This document shows, in pieces, positions 1-11,280 of a DNA stretch of 64,000 bases (positions within the stretch are counted from its first letter, which is position 1; the number at the start of each line of letters is the position of its first letter). This DNA comes from Nageia nagi (taxonomy: Eukaryota; Pinophyta), in assembly GCA_050084985.1 (NCBI GenBank), contig JBITNC010000001.1, forward strand, positions 212,660,001 through 212,724,000. The letters run 5' to 3'. A model generated the notes under the pieces. The model saw only the letters and a list, made by a program, of their open reading frames with translations. It ran no database searches and had not been told where the DNA came from. A program made the translations under genes and the position numbers.

Positions 1-2100
1 CATCATCATAGGTATTAATACCTAGTGGTGTATGAATGGTTGGAGGGATTAATCTCCCTAGGTTTTGCTAAATAGGGTTGGTGGGCTAATGGTTTATCGA
101 GAAGGAGCACATGTTGGTGTTTATGGTACAATGAAAGAACCACACAAACTTACTTTATGCCTGATAGGTTGTTGTTGAGAGAGATGGCCTATCGAATGGA
201 TCCTATGTTTGGAGCTATGGAATTGAATAAGAAATCAAAAGAGTGGAATTTCTTATCAGAGGTGAGCATGTTGCCTTGGCCAATAAAGATCTCAAAAAGA
301 AGCCTCCCAAATACAAAGGGATATATCAAAGGAAAGATTCTACTTTTGATAGATGAAACTTGCTAATTATCATGATATAGTAGGGGTACATGATCCTCAT
401 AATGAAATGAATTCCACTAACTCCCCTCTTGACACTAGTAAGTGGAGATACTACACTGGTGAATAGGATACAAAGGACATAATTACTACTAACTTAACCC
501 TTTATTGATATTAATATGGCCTTCTTTCACTAATACTTATTTCCTAATGAGAGTGACTCACTTTTACTAGTTTCAAGAACATGCTTTCTAAAGAAGGGCC
601 CTAACTTATTCGATTATATATGTATCCACTAGTGGTGCAGGTAACTACTTTTACCTATTTTTAGATGGTACAAAATAAGAATGATAATAGTAGGTAGTTT
701 CCTTAAGGGGCCCTTCCCTCTTAATAGTAGGTAGTAACCCTTCCCTACTACTAGGTAGTAACCCTTCCTTACTAGTAAGTAGTTACTCCCTTCTTCCTAA
801 GGGCCCATATTTTGATAAGTGCTATCACCCCTTTCTCTATTTGATTCATTGATATAGAAAAAAAGGTAAGCACTTTTACCAAGAGCCTTAGGACCTTGTT
901 GATAAAAGGCCACCTCATCCTATGAAGTTCTATTAAACACCTCTGATCGAGTAGCCTTTAATCTTTGCTACACATGATACACCTTCATAGGAGAATATTT
1001 TTTTTATTATTTGCCCATCCTAATTGAATATAGAATCTAGAGAGGGTTGTTTATATAGATTATGGTGAGAGGCTACCTACCATATCATGGTTGCCTAAGC
1101 TTGATGATATGCATATAACCCCTAAAAGTTGGATCATTTTTTATTAGATTGGAAGGGAGGGTCAAATTCAAGTTATCATTCTGCCCCAACCCCCTACTAG
1201 TGAGATTCATTAAATGACTAATATGTGCTATACTAATTTAGGTAATAGCATCATAATCTTATAATTTGGTGTGGTTTGATCTAAAGTATTGAATATACAG
1301 ACACCTAAATAGTAACAGGACAAAGGTGCTTCTATTACCAACCACTTCAAATGTCTTTAACTGATCTATAATCATTGGATGCTTATAGCATACTCAGATC
1401 CTCACTTATAGATTTGAACAAAAATAGTTAACCATTATGAGATCATACAAATTATATGTAAATTTAAAAATTACATAATATGAATCATAAACTATCAATC
1501 TCAAATACACAATAAGAGATTTACCTTGATTCACCTAATGTGGGATAATCTAGCATAGAATTAGATCCTTCTCTTCTTATTATTTATGGACATTATAATA
1601 TTATATTCATAGAAAAATACCATAAATACAATAACAAATAATCTCCTACAATTACTATAATCTCTTATAGCAAGAAGAAAATACAATCTTAGAACTATCA
1701 TAATTTTGGAATGACTCTTGTATTGCAACTCTAAAATTCCAAAACTCTACAATCCTTTCTCAATTAGAATCAAGAATGAGATACACCATTAAATAAGCCT
1801 TCAAAATACTTTAAAACATCAACCAAAGAACTTGATTTGCTCAATCTCTTGAAATGCCACTATCTATTCAAATGCCCCTATTATCTCATCAATATGTATG
1901 CCATTAGCAGCTTAAAATTAGTATTTTGTACATTGCTAGTAGCATAAAACTAAATGCTAAAAAATTTTAGATTTTGATCTTTGATCTATCTCCAAGTACA
2001 TATACCTCTAGAATGAGTACTGATCTTACAAAGATAACTTGACACATGATCCAATTTGGATCACACCTCCCTAATGGAGAAGCATTTAGTCCCATAAATA
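1..2100. other. Unassigned AT-rich sequence
   Basis: I recognise no gene here. A 69-codon open frame at 157-366 has no familiar motif. At about 675-805 a short block repeats a GTAGGTAGTAACCCTTCC-type unit three to four times, bracketed by AAGGGGCCC and AAGGGCCC. The rest is plain AT-rich sequence with many stops on both strands, and may include the 3' LTR of the adjoining element D, which I could not delimit. Confidence 0.4.
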
Positions 2101-2109
2101 CATAGATGA

Positions 2110-3330
2110 AGATACAACTCCCCAACTCTATACCTATCCATCCACTTGGATTTATTAGGCTTTAATCCTTTCAATTAAACCAACCATATCTCTATTTCAT
2201 CTATTCTTGTAGTAGAAACCTTCTTTTGTAATATAGAATCCTCATTGAATTCATCCATTATATTAGGATCCAAGTCATCAAAAGATGGAAAAATCTGATC
2301 TAAACTTGCTTCATATTTAATCAGCATAGATGGGTCATACAATTTTAAAAGCTCAACATTTATAACTGAATAAATGTTCATATATGCTGAAAGATTCAAT
2401 CTAAATGCATTCTTACTTACTCCACAATCATAAATGGTCCATACCTTATAGGTTTTAACTTCTTGATTGGTCCTTGCAACCTCTTATTACTAAGATGAAA
2501 CCAAACATGGTCTTCCATATGAATTTATGGTCAACTCTATGTTTTCATATCTCATATTATACTTGGCTTGGCTTGTCTCAAGTTACTCTTAGACTTTCAA
2601 ATGAATTTTTCTAATCTTTTTAATAAATTTGTTAGCTTACTTTTTCTCTTTCTCAATTAAATGTTTTTCATCTTTTTGCTATCCAAACACACAATCAAAA
2701 GGTAAGGTGGCTAATAACCAAAATAAGTCTCAAAAAGACTTTTATTGATGGAAGAATGAATTGCTCTATTGTATGCATGTTGGATATATTCAAGATGTTC
2801 AGTCCAAGACTTAGAATGTTTACCACAATAACCCCTCAAGAGTTGAACTATTTTTCTATTCACCATCTCAATTTTTCTATTCATTTGAGGATGAAAGGTA
2901 GTACTCCTTTTCAACCTTGTATCTATATTTTCCCATCAACATCTCTAAAATATGCCCAAAAATCTATTATCTCTATCTAAAAAAATAGAATTAGAAAATC
3001 TAAAATGAACCCAAATATAAGAAAAGAATAAATTTATAGCATCTTGTCCTATTATAGTCTTTTTACATAGAATCAAAACACAAATCTTGTTAAATCTATC
3101 CATAATAACAAATAATTATTCATGACCTTTCTTAATCATAGGCAATCCTTCCACAAAATCCATTGAGATACACTCTCATAGATATGAAGGTATTGAAAGT
3201 GGCTAATATAAACCTATTTTCTTATTACTTGACTTGCTAGTCTAACATAAAGAATCTTTTATGTACTTGGAAACTTGATCTTACATCTTTGGCCAATATA
3301 TATACCTTTGTAAATTGTATAATGTCTTTC
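2110..3330 (-). pseudogene. Integrase remnant of element D
   Basis: The minus strand encodes a broken retroviral-type integrase. The zinc-binding region lies near 3230-3330. The catalytic core runs from about 3230 down to 2711, with a recognisable DFVEGLP-like start near 3170, a VIMDRFNK stretch, and an FHPQMNRKIEMVNR segment (2711-2914) corresponding to the family FHPQTDGQTERVN block that holds the catalytic Glu. The C-terminal tail follows at 2175-2399 (MNIYSVINVELLKLY) and continues to a KGLKPNKSKW segment near 2130-2165. Integrase would insert the cDNA into the genome. Several stops and at least two frame changes make it non-functional. Confidence 0.85.
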
Positions 3331-3639
3331 CAATCCCAAAATATTCTACAATATGTGAAGTATGTGCTTTTCTCTAAATAATCCATTTTGTAAATGAAAT
3401 TCATTCAAGACCCTTATACTTAGACCTAGATGAATAAAAAAGGTCATACACCTCTTCAAAGTTTGGTTCTTGCACATCTGCCTTTGAAAATGACTCAAAC
3501 AAAAAAAGAAAAAAATTAGTACTGAGAGGGAACTCACTAGACTCTATTTGCATGTCACTAATATCCCATAATCAATACTACACACCATTGATGTTATGGA
3601 ATCTACAGTTATAGGTGATCTAGAAAGCATGTTAACAAC

Positions 3640-4900
3640 TTTATTATGTGTTCTTTTCTTATACTTATCACTATATGAAATTATTGCAGAAAACTCATCC
3701 ATCTATAGTGTCTATTTTGTTACAAGTTTGATTGAGTTTGTAAATACTTAATGGTTAATGATCAATATGAATGATTATTTCTTTCTCTATTAAGTAATGT
3801 TTTCACTTTTTAGTAGCTTAAATCAATGCATACATTTCCTTATCATAAGTAGGATAATTCAAAATAGCTTCACTAAACTTTTTAAAATGATGGCAAATTA
3901 GTTTACTTTCTTGTATTAAAATGGCTCCCATGGCATAGTCACTTACATTAGTCTCTATTTCAAATGGCTTCTGTAAATTAAGAAGTGCTAATATAGATGT
4001 ACTAATAATTTTTTACTTAAAAGTGTTAAAATATGTTTGTTTTTATTTTTCTCATTGAAAAACTTACCTCTTTTCGATTACATCATGTAAAGGTGAAGCA
4101 ATATGAAAAAAATCAATAATAAAATTTCTCAAATATTAGATAGTACCTTAGAAAATCCTTATTTTAGTTAGATTATATGTCCTTGGCCAATCTACTATAG
4201 TACTTACTTTACTAGGATCTATGTTAAGTTGTCCATGATTAATAACATGGCCTAAATACATTAGACTTTTTTTCAAATTCACATTTTAAATATTTTAATA
4301 ACAACTTCTCCTTATGTAAAGTTTGAAACACTTACCTAAGATGTACAACATGTTCTTCTAAAGTAGAAATATAAATAAAACTATCATCCAAATATATAAT
4401 AATAAAAGAATTAATAAATGGATGAAGGATGATTCATTACCCTCATGAAAGTGGTTGGTGCATTGCATAAACCAAATGTCAAAATAAACCACTCAAATAG
4501 GCCTTGTCTTATCTTAAAAGCAATCTTTCAAATGTCCTTCTCCTTGATTTTAACTTGATGATGATATCCACTCCTTAAGTTCAATTTTGTGAAGAATCTT
4601 ATCGCTTGCAACTAATCCAAAAGATCATCTATCTAAGGTAAAGGATAGCGATTTTTTATGGTGAATATTTTTTAGTGATTTACAATTAATGCATATTCTT
4701 AAAGTTTGATCCTTGTTGGAAACTAAAAAAATAGGTGATCCACATTGATATGTACTTGATGTGATCACACCTTGATCAACCAACTCCCAAATCTACCTCC
4801 TTATCTTTTCTTATTCCAAAAATGATTATTGATACAAAGCTATGTTAGGCAATGAAGCATCAAGTAATAATTGAATATCAATATTGCATGCTACTGGTAG
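3640..4900 (-). pseudogene. Reverse transcriptase-RNase H remnant of element D
   Basis: On the minus strand, reverse transcriptase blocks appear in order: a TLPKIDDLLD-like block, [36 protein letters not shown], and the catalytic YLDD at 4384-4395. A degenerate RNase H follows towards 3640, with an IHIDH-PL stretch near 3700-3790 matching the family TDHKSL block. The order and motifs are those of Ty3/gypsy pol. Many in-frame stops and shifts show long inactivity. Substitutions are mostly C to T or G to A, as expected for methylated, silenced repeats. Confidence 0.85.
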
Positions 4901-5011
4901 CTTAAAATTAGTATTGCATGCTATTGATAGCATAAGATTTACATTACCTGAGGCTCCTATTTTCACCATGATTAAAACAAGCTTTTTAGAAGCATTCACA
5001 GGATGTTTTAC

Positions 5012-5425
5012 CTAACTAGTAGTGACCAAAGGTAGCTTTTTTTTACTTTTATGTGCACTTGTTAGAAATATCTTTCCATCTTTCATCAACTGCAATTTAC
5101 TTAATCTTCTATAATAAATACCATCTCTATGTAAAATATTAGGGTTACCAAGAATAATACCATAAATATCTAAAGGAGTAACATCAACCACAACTTTATC
5201 AATGTACTTTGCATAAATGGCAAATTTCAACTTACACTGCTTAGTGACTTGTAAACTAGCATTAGATGCACCCAACCCTAAGGATATGGATTTAGATGGT
5301 TGAAAAGTTTTCAATCCCAAATTACTTACAATAATCTCTAAAATCAAATTTTCTTGAGAACTTGGATCAATAATACAATCTACTTTGGTTTTTTTAATTT
5401 GGATTTTTAGGTGGAATAATTGAAT
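5012..5425 (-). pseudogene. Aspartic protease remnant of element D
   Basis: An open stretch of 111 codons on the minus strand (5012-5347) plus upstream codons encodes a retropepsin-like domain. The active-site region reads CIIDPSSQENL, with DPS in place of the usual DSG or DTG. Further on come VVVDVTPLDIYGIILGNPNILHRD, matching the family VVPLDxxDVILGxPWL block, and a C-terminal tail. The enzyme would process the Gag-Pol polyprotein. The changed active-site triplet and the downstream breaks argue that it is inactive. Confidence 0.75.
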
Positions 5426-5429
5426 CTTT

Positions 5430-6340
5430 TATTCTTTAATGTCTTGAGGTTCTTCAACCTTTTGAATGGCTAAACAATTTATTTTCGTATCAACATACGA
5501 ACTACCCTCAATATTATCACATATAAGAATCATAACATTAGTTTTCTCCTTATTCTTATGCTTATATAGATGTAATTTTTAATATAATTTTTAACATTTA
5601 TCATCAACATGACCATCTTTATCATAATGACTACAATGCCTACCATCACCTTCTTTTTTTAAAATATTAGTTGTCTTAATTTTTTACTTACCTTTGCCTT
5701 TATCTTAAGATTTATCTTTCTCTTATCCTCCCTTTGAATTAGATGCCTTCTTGGATTCATCATATTATATCCTTGGTTTACCATCCTCCTCTAAGTATTG
5801 TGCTTACACACACACTTGATCAAGATTAGTAAGATTACATGATAGACTTTTACAAAATTACTATATAAATCTCCAATGTACTTCATTAAAGTTTGAAAAT
5901 CTTTTAGTGAAACCCCAAGAAAAGTAGCTTATTTCTTAAATTCTATTGTGTATTATTGAATGTTTACCCTCTTTATTATCCAAAAAATTACCATTTCATC
6001 AATTATTTATTTTGATGTCCTAATAGATGGAATTGATCTCTTAAAAACTCCTTAAATTCATTCTAAGAAACTATTTTTGATAAATGTTCATGATTAAGTA
6101 TTTATCTTCAATCAAGTAAAAGATTTTTTATCAACATCATTTACAAAACCATGAATTTAGAAATAAACCTTCAATTATTCACCTTTTTCACATCAACCTC
6201 TCCTCCAAAAGTAGGAATGTCCACTTTGACCTCCTCTCAAATCATTTAGCCCACCTAAAGAAAAGGTTCACTTTAGTTACTTCTCTCCCCATCATAATAT
6301 TAGGGGTGTCTAGCTGCTTGTCCCTCAACCTCACAAATCT
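5430..6340 (-). pseudogene. gag remnant of element D
   Basis: Upstream of the protease on the minus strand is a broken gag. A zinc knuckle is visible at 5594-5635: C-x2-Y-x4-H-x4-C, in which the second Cys has become Tyr through one G-to-A change. Further right the capsid-like part is too decayed to translate with confidence, and its start is unknown. The product would have packaged the element's RNA. Confidence 0.6.
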
Positions 6341-7898
6341 ACTTAATGAATGCCTAGGCCCCTATTGTGGTAGGAGGGAGAATATTTCTCTTCAACTCAA
6401 CTCAATAATACATATGTAATATGGAGTACATGTGATACACCATCATTCATAGGATTTAATGGAATGGAAGTAGTTATTGAGGGGTAGGTTTTAGCTCTAT
6501 GGAAATATTGTTATCCATTAATCAAAGGAGGATCTAGGGTTGAGTGTAATATTACCAACAACCAACCTCCTCCAATACCATCAACAACAAATATGGAAAA
6601 CCCATCTACCTAGGAAATAATTAGGGGGAGGTGTGGGTAGTCAATGGAGTAACACTATTAAATCAAAAGCAATGCCTCTCCTTATCACACCCCTCCAATC
6701 ATTAAAAACCCTAGACCATCCCTCTCTTGTTCCAACCTATCAATTTAGCAAAAATTGCAAATGGAGTGGCTATTGACATTAACAAAGTGGGCAATTCTAA
6801 TCCAAGTGATTTTGCTCCCCTAAGGTAGTGGGTGGGGAAGGAATAATAGGGTGGTATGTACTATTAATAATAAGAAATAGGTATTAGGGTCTACTCATTT
6901 ATTTACTTATTAATGCTTCTAGAATAACAAAGTAAGTTATTAGTACCCAATTCATCATAGTAGGATGATTGACCTTAGATAATAATCGGATAGGGTGAAG
7001 GCCATCCATTATATAGAAAAGGGATGCCTACTATTTCCAATTTCTAAATGAATTTGGCCACTCACACCTACTCTCTTAGTAATAAGAAGAAGTAAATAAA
7101 GGGTTGATGGGTTATTGATTATTTCAATTTGGAAGAACTCATTAATTACTTAAAAGTGCATCAAGTTCACACCCCACCCTATCCCTCTCCCTCCCCTTTA
7201 TTATTCAAGGGAAAGCAAGTTTATTATCTATCAGAAGTAAAGCCCATTCTATATTCTAGAAACACTTTTTTCTCCCCATTTCAACATAGTTTTTTTAACA
7301 TATGTGAGAGAGTTGGCAAGGTGCAAGTTATCCCCTTAGTATATGGATAAGGGGGCTTATTTGAAGGTGAGGAAGAAAGAGCTTTTTTTCCAAATCTCTA
7401 GATTCCATGCTCAATAATCTAAAGTAGGATCTCTCTCATATCCATTATGAGGGAGTTTGCATGGTCAAGCTACCCTTACTCACTAATTCTTATACCCCTA
7501 TCTCTAGATGGGGGGTGAGGGAAAGGAATTTAATAGAAGCATTTCAAGTTGCAGGGGAGGGGTTCAAGATATGTCTTACCCAAACCTAGATCTAGAGGAA
7601 ATATCTTGATTGGATCATATGCTTAAGAAGAATGGCTTGGTATACTAGATTTATGATCATATGAAAATTAATCTATAGGCTTTTACCCTTATCAAAGAAG
7701 TGAGAAATGTTCAAGTCAGTAGAACTATCTTGAGGCTTGAGATAATAGTGATTCTAAAAATTCATCTTCACCTATGTCTTACTTTTCCCATCATGTTTCA
7801 TATGATGTAGCACTAGTAATATCCTAGTCCCTACTCTTATCATTTAAGGAACCCGTATATTTTTAATTGGGATAAGAAGCAGATTGATGGGGAATCAA

Positions 7899-7962
7899 AT
7901 AATAGAGAATGGTGTTGATTGTGATATCTCTCATCTTATATGCATGTAGGGTTATTTTTTGA
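7899..7962. repeat. Dispersed 65-bp repeat, copy 1
   Basis: This stretch matches 22550-22616 almost base for base, both containing GGTGTTGATTGTGATATC and CATCTTATATGCATGTAG. The second copy lies next to LINE reverse-transcriptase sequence, so this may be a fragment of the same LINE family, but the flanks do not match. Confidence 0.7.
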
Positions 7963-8154
7963 ATAAACATTTTGGTGCCATAAGGAGGGCCCTCACATGT
8001 AAGCTGCATCAAAAATAAGGCACAAGGGGTGTTTTATGTGTTTTAAAGTTTGTTTTGGTGTCTTGTATTTTGTGGTATTTATTACTGATTTCATGTTATT
8101 TTTTGTAACTTTTGTTTTCTATTTGTGATATGTAAACATAAATGATCTAGAATA

Positions 8155-8275
8155 AAATGCCAATGATTGAAGGAAAATTCCAATGGTTTATAGTGGAATG
8201 CCAATGATTTACTAGGATGCTAGTGATTTGTTTGAAACACTAGTAATTATTTTTGATTCCTAGCAATTTTATGTA
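8155..8275. repeat. Short tandem block with CCAATGAT-type core
   Basis: About six units of 20-22 bp follow one another, with cores CCAATGAT, CCAATGGT, CCAATGAT, CTAGTGAT, CTAGTAAT and CTAGCAAT, each flanked by weakly complementary A/T-rich sequence. The block lies just left of the plastid insert. It resembles CpG-decayed forms of the palindromes in elements A and B, but that link is speculative. Confidence 0.55.
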
Positions 8276-8599
8276 AAAGTTTGAAAATATCATCAACTCA
8301 AGATAGAAACTATATGTTTCAACTATTATGAATACTAAAAGCATAAATTAGGTATTAAAAATGAAAAATAGATAAGAACCCCTTGTTTGTGATATTTTTT
8401 GCCTAGATTGCATATAGGAAGGGTAGATGTATGTTTAACAAATATACATTATTTCTATTTTACTTAAATAATTTGTATAAAAGTTATCTATTTTTGTTAA
8501 TTTTTGGGAACAACAAATAAAATCACCTGATACTTTCCATTACACTCACATATGATCTCCCTTTACATTGAAAGGTGATCATAGGTGATCAGAATGGGT

Positions 8600-9133
8600 G
8601 CAATAGGGTGATCATAGGCATCCTACAATTTTGATTTGAATACCTTTGACATCTACCCCTTTATCTAGTTCAATAGCTTTTTGAATCATTTTTTTAAATG
8701 GAACTCTATTCTTTATTTATAGTGTAATATATTCTATAAGAATATTAGGTTCTCTATAAGGGTTCACTACTACTTTGAGAAAAATGAAACAAAATTTATC
8801 CATAGAAAGCCTATTTTGTGAAACCAAATACTATATATCATTCCTTAATCATTTCACTTCTTGATGTACAATTGATCTTTTGGTTAATAGGTTGGGAAAT
8901 CCCATATATATTTGGATATGAATCAAACTTCCCTTTGTTGCAATCTCTATACATGTGAGTCCCCCATAATCTGAGGAGCTCTTTATAAGTCATATATAAT
9001 TTTTAATGCAATTATATATTTTATAATCTTCTTGTAAATCTATAGAATAATCCTTTTGTTTTGCAAACCAAAGGGAATGATGATTTTGGGTGAAACCAAG
9101 TCTAAAACCAAGTGGATTTATTTTATTTCCCAT
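8600..9133 (-). pseudogene. rps3: Plastid rps3 pseudogene (NUPT)
   Basis: Plastid ribosomal protein S3 is part of the 30S subunit. On the minus strand the start is intact at 9133 and reads [13 protein letters not shown], the typical S3 N terminus, followed by degenerate but alignable blocks (QNHHSLWFA-like, then IYIGFP-like) that change frame several times. The recognisable part ends near 8600 at a KAIEL---KGIQIKIVG-like stretch. The C-terminal third is lost in a small rearrangement where the unit AGGTGATCAT is repeated (8570-8620). It follows rpl22 directly, as in the plastid S10 operon. Non-functional. Confidence 0.88.
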
Positions 9134-9172
9134 ACATTTTTCCCTTTTTGGTATATAATTGGATTATTCAAT

Positions 9173-9593
9173 CTATCTACATATTTCTTCCAATACAATA
9201 GTTATATGACAAGTGGGTTTGTGTATTTTATAAGCACACCCCAAAGCTCTAGGTTGAAATCTTTTGAAAAAAGAACTTCAGTCACTTTGGCTCTACTAAC
9301 AAATAAGTTAGCTTTATTTAAACTCATATTGTGATTAGCATTTACAATTGTAGAAGAAATTAATCATAATATGGGATAACATGCACCATAAGGCATTAGT
9401 TCCAGTATCATAAGTGCTTGCCCATAGGAATGACCTTGAATCTGATTGATTACTCTACATGCTTTATGAGCAAACATATGTATATATTTAGCAATAGCTT
9501 GTATTTTTGGGCTTTCACTCTTATTTATCATTAACCGTCATCCTCCCTGATTTGCGAAGACTATTACCAATAATATTTCTTCTCATTTTTCAA
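9173..9593 (-). pseudogene. rpl22: Plastid rpl22 pseudogene (NUPT)
   Basis: Ribosomal protein L22 of the plastid 50S subunit. Minus-strand translation gives [23 protein letters not shown], then [18 protein letters not shown] and NANHNMSLNKANLFVSRAKV, which match the conserved L22 core. The start codon near 9593 has become TTG, and stops and frame changes are present, for example after ACYPIL. Several Arg codons have turned to Cys or Gln through C-to-T or G-to-A change. It lies between rps19 and rps3 as in the plastid operon. The plus-strand open frame at 9056-9334 is only its antisense shadow. Confidence 0.9.
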
Positions 9594-9620
9594 TTTCTTC
9601 TTATTTTTTGATTTCTTATT

Positions 9621-9900
9621 ATTTCTTAATTTCTTATCATTCTTTGTTGTATGTCATCAAAAAGTGAAAGTAGGTGCAACTTCTCCCAATTTGTGGTTTA
9701 CCATATGATCTATTATGTAAATTGGTACATGTTCCTTTTCATTATGAATAGTAATTATATGACCATTCATTGCAGGTACAATGGTAAATGCTTGGGACCA
9801 ATTCACTATTATCTTCTTTTCTTCCTTCTTATTTAGATTTTCAATTTTCCTTAATAAAAAAATAGCTACAAAAGGATTTTTTTCTTAGTGGACTTGCCAT
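9621..9900 (-). pseudogene. rps19: Plastid rps19 pseudogene (NUPT)
   Basis: Plastid ribosomal protein S19. The initiator ATG is at 9898-9900 on the minus strand. The N terminus survives in shifted frames (K-K-K-S-F, family KKGPF or KKNPF). The C-terminal half reads [17 protein letters not shown], then [21 protein letters not shown] and a KNDKK-like tail, which is S19 beyond doubt. Length, about 280 bp, is close to the native gene. An internal stop replaces an Arg codon after PTFTF (family TFRGH). It sits upstream of rpl22 and downstream of rpl2, as in plastids. Confidence 0.92.
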
Positions 9901-9956
9901 GGCCGATTACCTTTCTTTTTGTTGAAAGAAGAAATAAAAAGGATTTCTAACTATTC

Positions 9957-10062
9957 CTACTTATGTCAATGAAGGATCAAAGCATCACTATATTTATTCC
10001 TCTTTTGACTCTTTCTTCCAAGCATGTTATAGCCCCAAGGAGTCATAAGACCAATATGAAAA
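9957..10062 (-). pseudogene. rpl2: 3' end of plastid rpl2 (NUPT)
   Basis: The C terminus of ribosomal protein L2 is readable on the minus strand: [20 protein letters not shown], then DALIL, ending at a TAG on 9957-9959. One Arg near the end has become a stop (CGA to TGA). Only about 35 codons remain. The rest of the gene is absent, and the sequence runs within 80 bp into the psbA start on the opposite strand. Confidence 0.88.
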
Positions 10063-10141
10063 TATGAAAATACATCTTAACCTAAATAGCACTAATGCCA
10101 TAGTGGACCACTGTGCATCGAGACATATTTTCATATTATGA

Positions 10142-11191
10142 ATGATCATAATTCTAGAAAGACATGAAAGTGCAAGCCTATGGAGTCATTTTTGTGATTG
10201 GATCACTAGCATTGAAAATCATATTTACATTGGATGGTTTGGTGTTTTGATGATTCCTACCCTATTGATTGTAACCTCTATATTCATTATTGCTTTCATT
10301 GTAGCTCCTCCAGTAGATATTGATGGTATTAATGAGCCTATTTTTGGTTCTCTTCTTTATGGAAATAATATTATCTTTGATGTTATTATTCCCACCTTTA
10401 CAACTATTGGTTTGCATTTTTATCCTATCTGGGAAGCAACTTCTGTTGATGAATGGCTATACAATGATGGTCCTTATGAGTTAATTATTCTACACTTCCT
10501 ACTTGGTGTAGCTTGCTACATGGGTCATGAGTGGAAGCTTAGCTTCCATTTAGGTATGCATCCTTGGATTGTTGTTGCATACTCAGCTCCTATTACAGCT
10601 GCTACTTTTATTTTCTTAATCTACCCCATTGGCCAAGGAGACTTCTCTGATGGTATGCCTCTAGGAATATTTGGTACTTTCAATTTCATGATCATATTCC
10701 AGGTTGAGCATAATATTCTTCATATGTTAGGTGTAGCTAGCATGTACAATGATTCTCTATTTAGTGCTATGCATGTTTCCTTGGTAACTTTGAGTTTGAT
10801 CAAGGAAACTATAGAGAATGAATCTACTAATGCATGTTACAAATTTGATTAGGAAGGAAAAACCTACAATATTATAGTTGTGCATAGTTATTTTGATCGA
10901 TTGATATTCCAATATGCTAGTTTCAACAACTCGCATTCTTTACATTTCTTTTTAGCTACTTGGCCTATAGTAGGTATCTGGTTCACTACTCTAAGTATTA
11001 GTACTATGGCATTCAACTTAAATGGATTCAATTTCAACTAATTTATAGTTGACATTCAAGGTCATGTCATTAACACTTGGGCTGATATCATTAATCATGC
11101 TAACCTTGGTATGGAAGTTATGCACAAATGTAATACTCTCAACTTCCCTCTGGATCTACCTACTATTGAAGCTATTTTTGTTGATGGATAA
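10142..11191 (+). pseudogene. psbA: Plastid psbA pseudogene, full length (NUPT)
   Basis: psbA encodes D1, a core photosystem II reaction-centre protein of five membrane spans. The sequence covers the whole gene: 1050 bp, equal to the usual 353 codons plus stop less four codons deleted in the ILMHPFHML stretch (here ILHML). The first 236 codons are open, with blocks such as [14 protein letters not shown] and APPVDIDGI intact. A TAG at 10850 ends this, but the frame continues recognisably to TAA at 11189-11191. Many D1 residues that cannot vary have changed (Arg to His, Gly to Asp or Glu, Ala to Thr or Val, Ser to Phe), nearly all by C-to-T or G-to-A. There is no plastid promoter context, so this is not a working gene. 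Confidence 0.95.
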
Positions 11192-11245
11192 TTAGACACA
11201 TTGATGGATTGTTAGTGTGTTTCAATCATCAAAAAGGGAAAAAAG

Positions 11246-11280
11246 TACCAAACCTTTCAATGGTATTGAAAGGTTTGGTA
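11246..11280 (+). terminator. psbA 3' stem-loop (plastid-derived)
   Basis: A perfect 15-bp inverted repeat (TACCAAACCTTTCAA, loop TGGTA, then its complement) lies 54 bp after the psbA stop. Plastid psbA mRNAs end at such a hairpin, which protects the 3' end from exonucleases. In nuclear DNA it has no such role. The stem is still perfect although the gene beside it has decayed. Confidence 0.8.

Larger units (their letters stand above)
2110..6340 (-). mobile_element. Decayed Ty3/gypsy retrotransposon (element D)
   Basis: Read on the minus strand from right to left, the region gives gag with a zinc knuckle, protease, reverse transcriptase, RNase H, integrase and the integrase C-terminal tail, which is Ty3/gypsy order. 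Stops and frameshifts interrupt every domain, so it is dead. I could not find a matching pair of LTRs, so the limits are those of the recognisable coding remnants. The YLDD reverse transcriptase and the post-integrase tail differ from the Tat-type elements elsewhere in the window (YVDD, second RNase H). A chromovirus-type lineage is likely, but I saw no clear chromodomain. Confidence 0.85.
6340..8590. other. Unassigned region between element D and the plastid insert
   Basis: I recognise no gene. A 73-codon open frame at 7129-7350 has no known motif. A stretch at 7899-7962 is nearly identical to 22550-22616, which lies in the 3' part of the LINE, so it may be a LINE scrap. At about 8155-8275 a 20-22 bp unit with a CCAATGAT / CTAGTGAT core recurs about six times. 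The rest is AT-rich with frequent stops. Confidence 0.4.

Noticed and set aside
2756-2980. 74-codon plus-strand frame
   Set aside because: Antisense to the element D integrase.
9056-9334. 92-codon plus-strand protein
   Set aside because: It is antisense to the rpl22 and rps3 pseudogenes.
10142-10852. A functional psbA gene or plastid contamination
   Set aside because: Invariant D1 residues are changed throughout, a stop and a 12-bp deletion are present, and the flanks are nuclear-type repeats.
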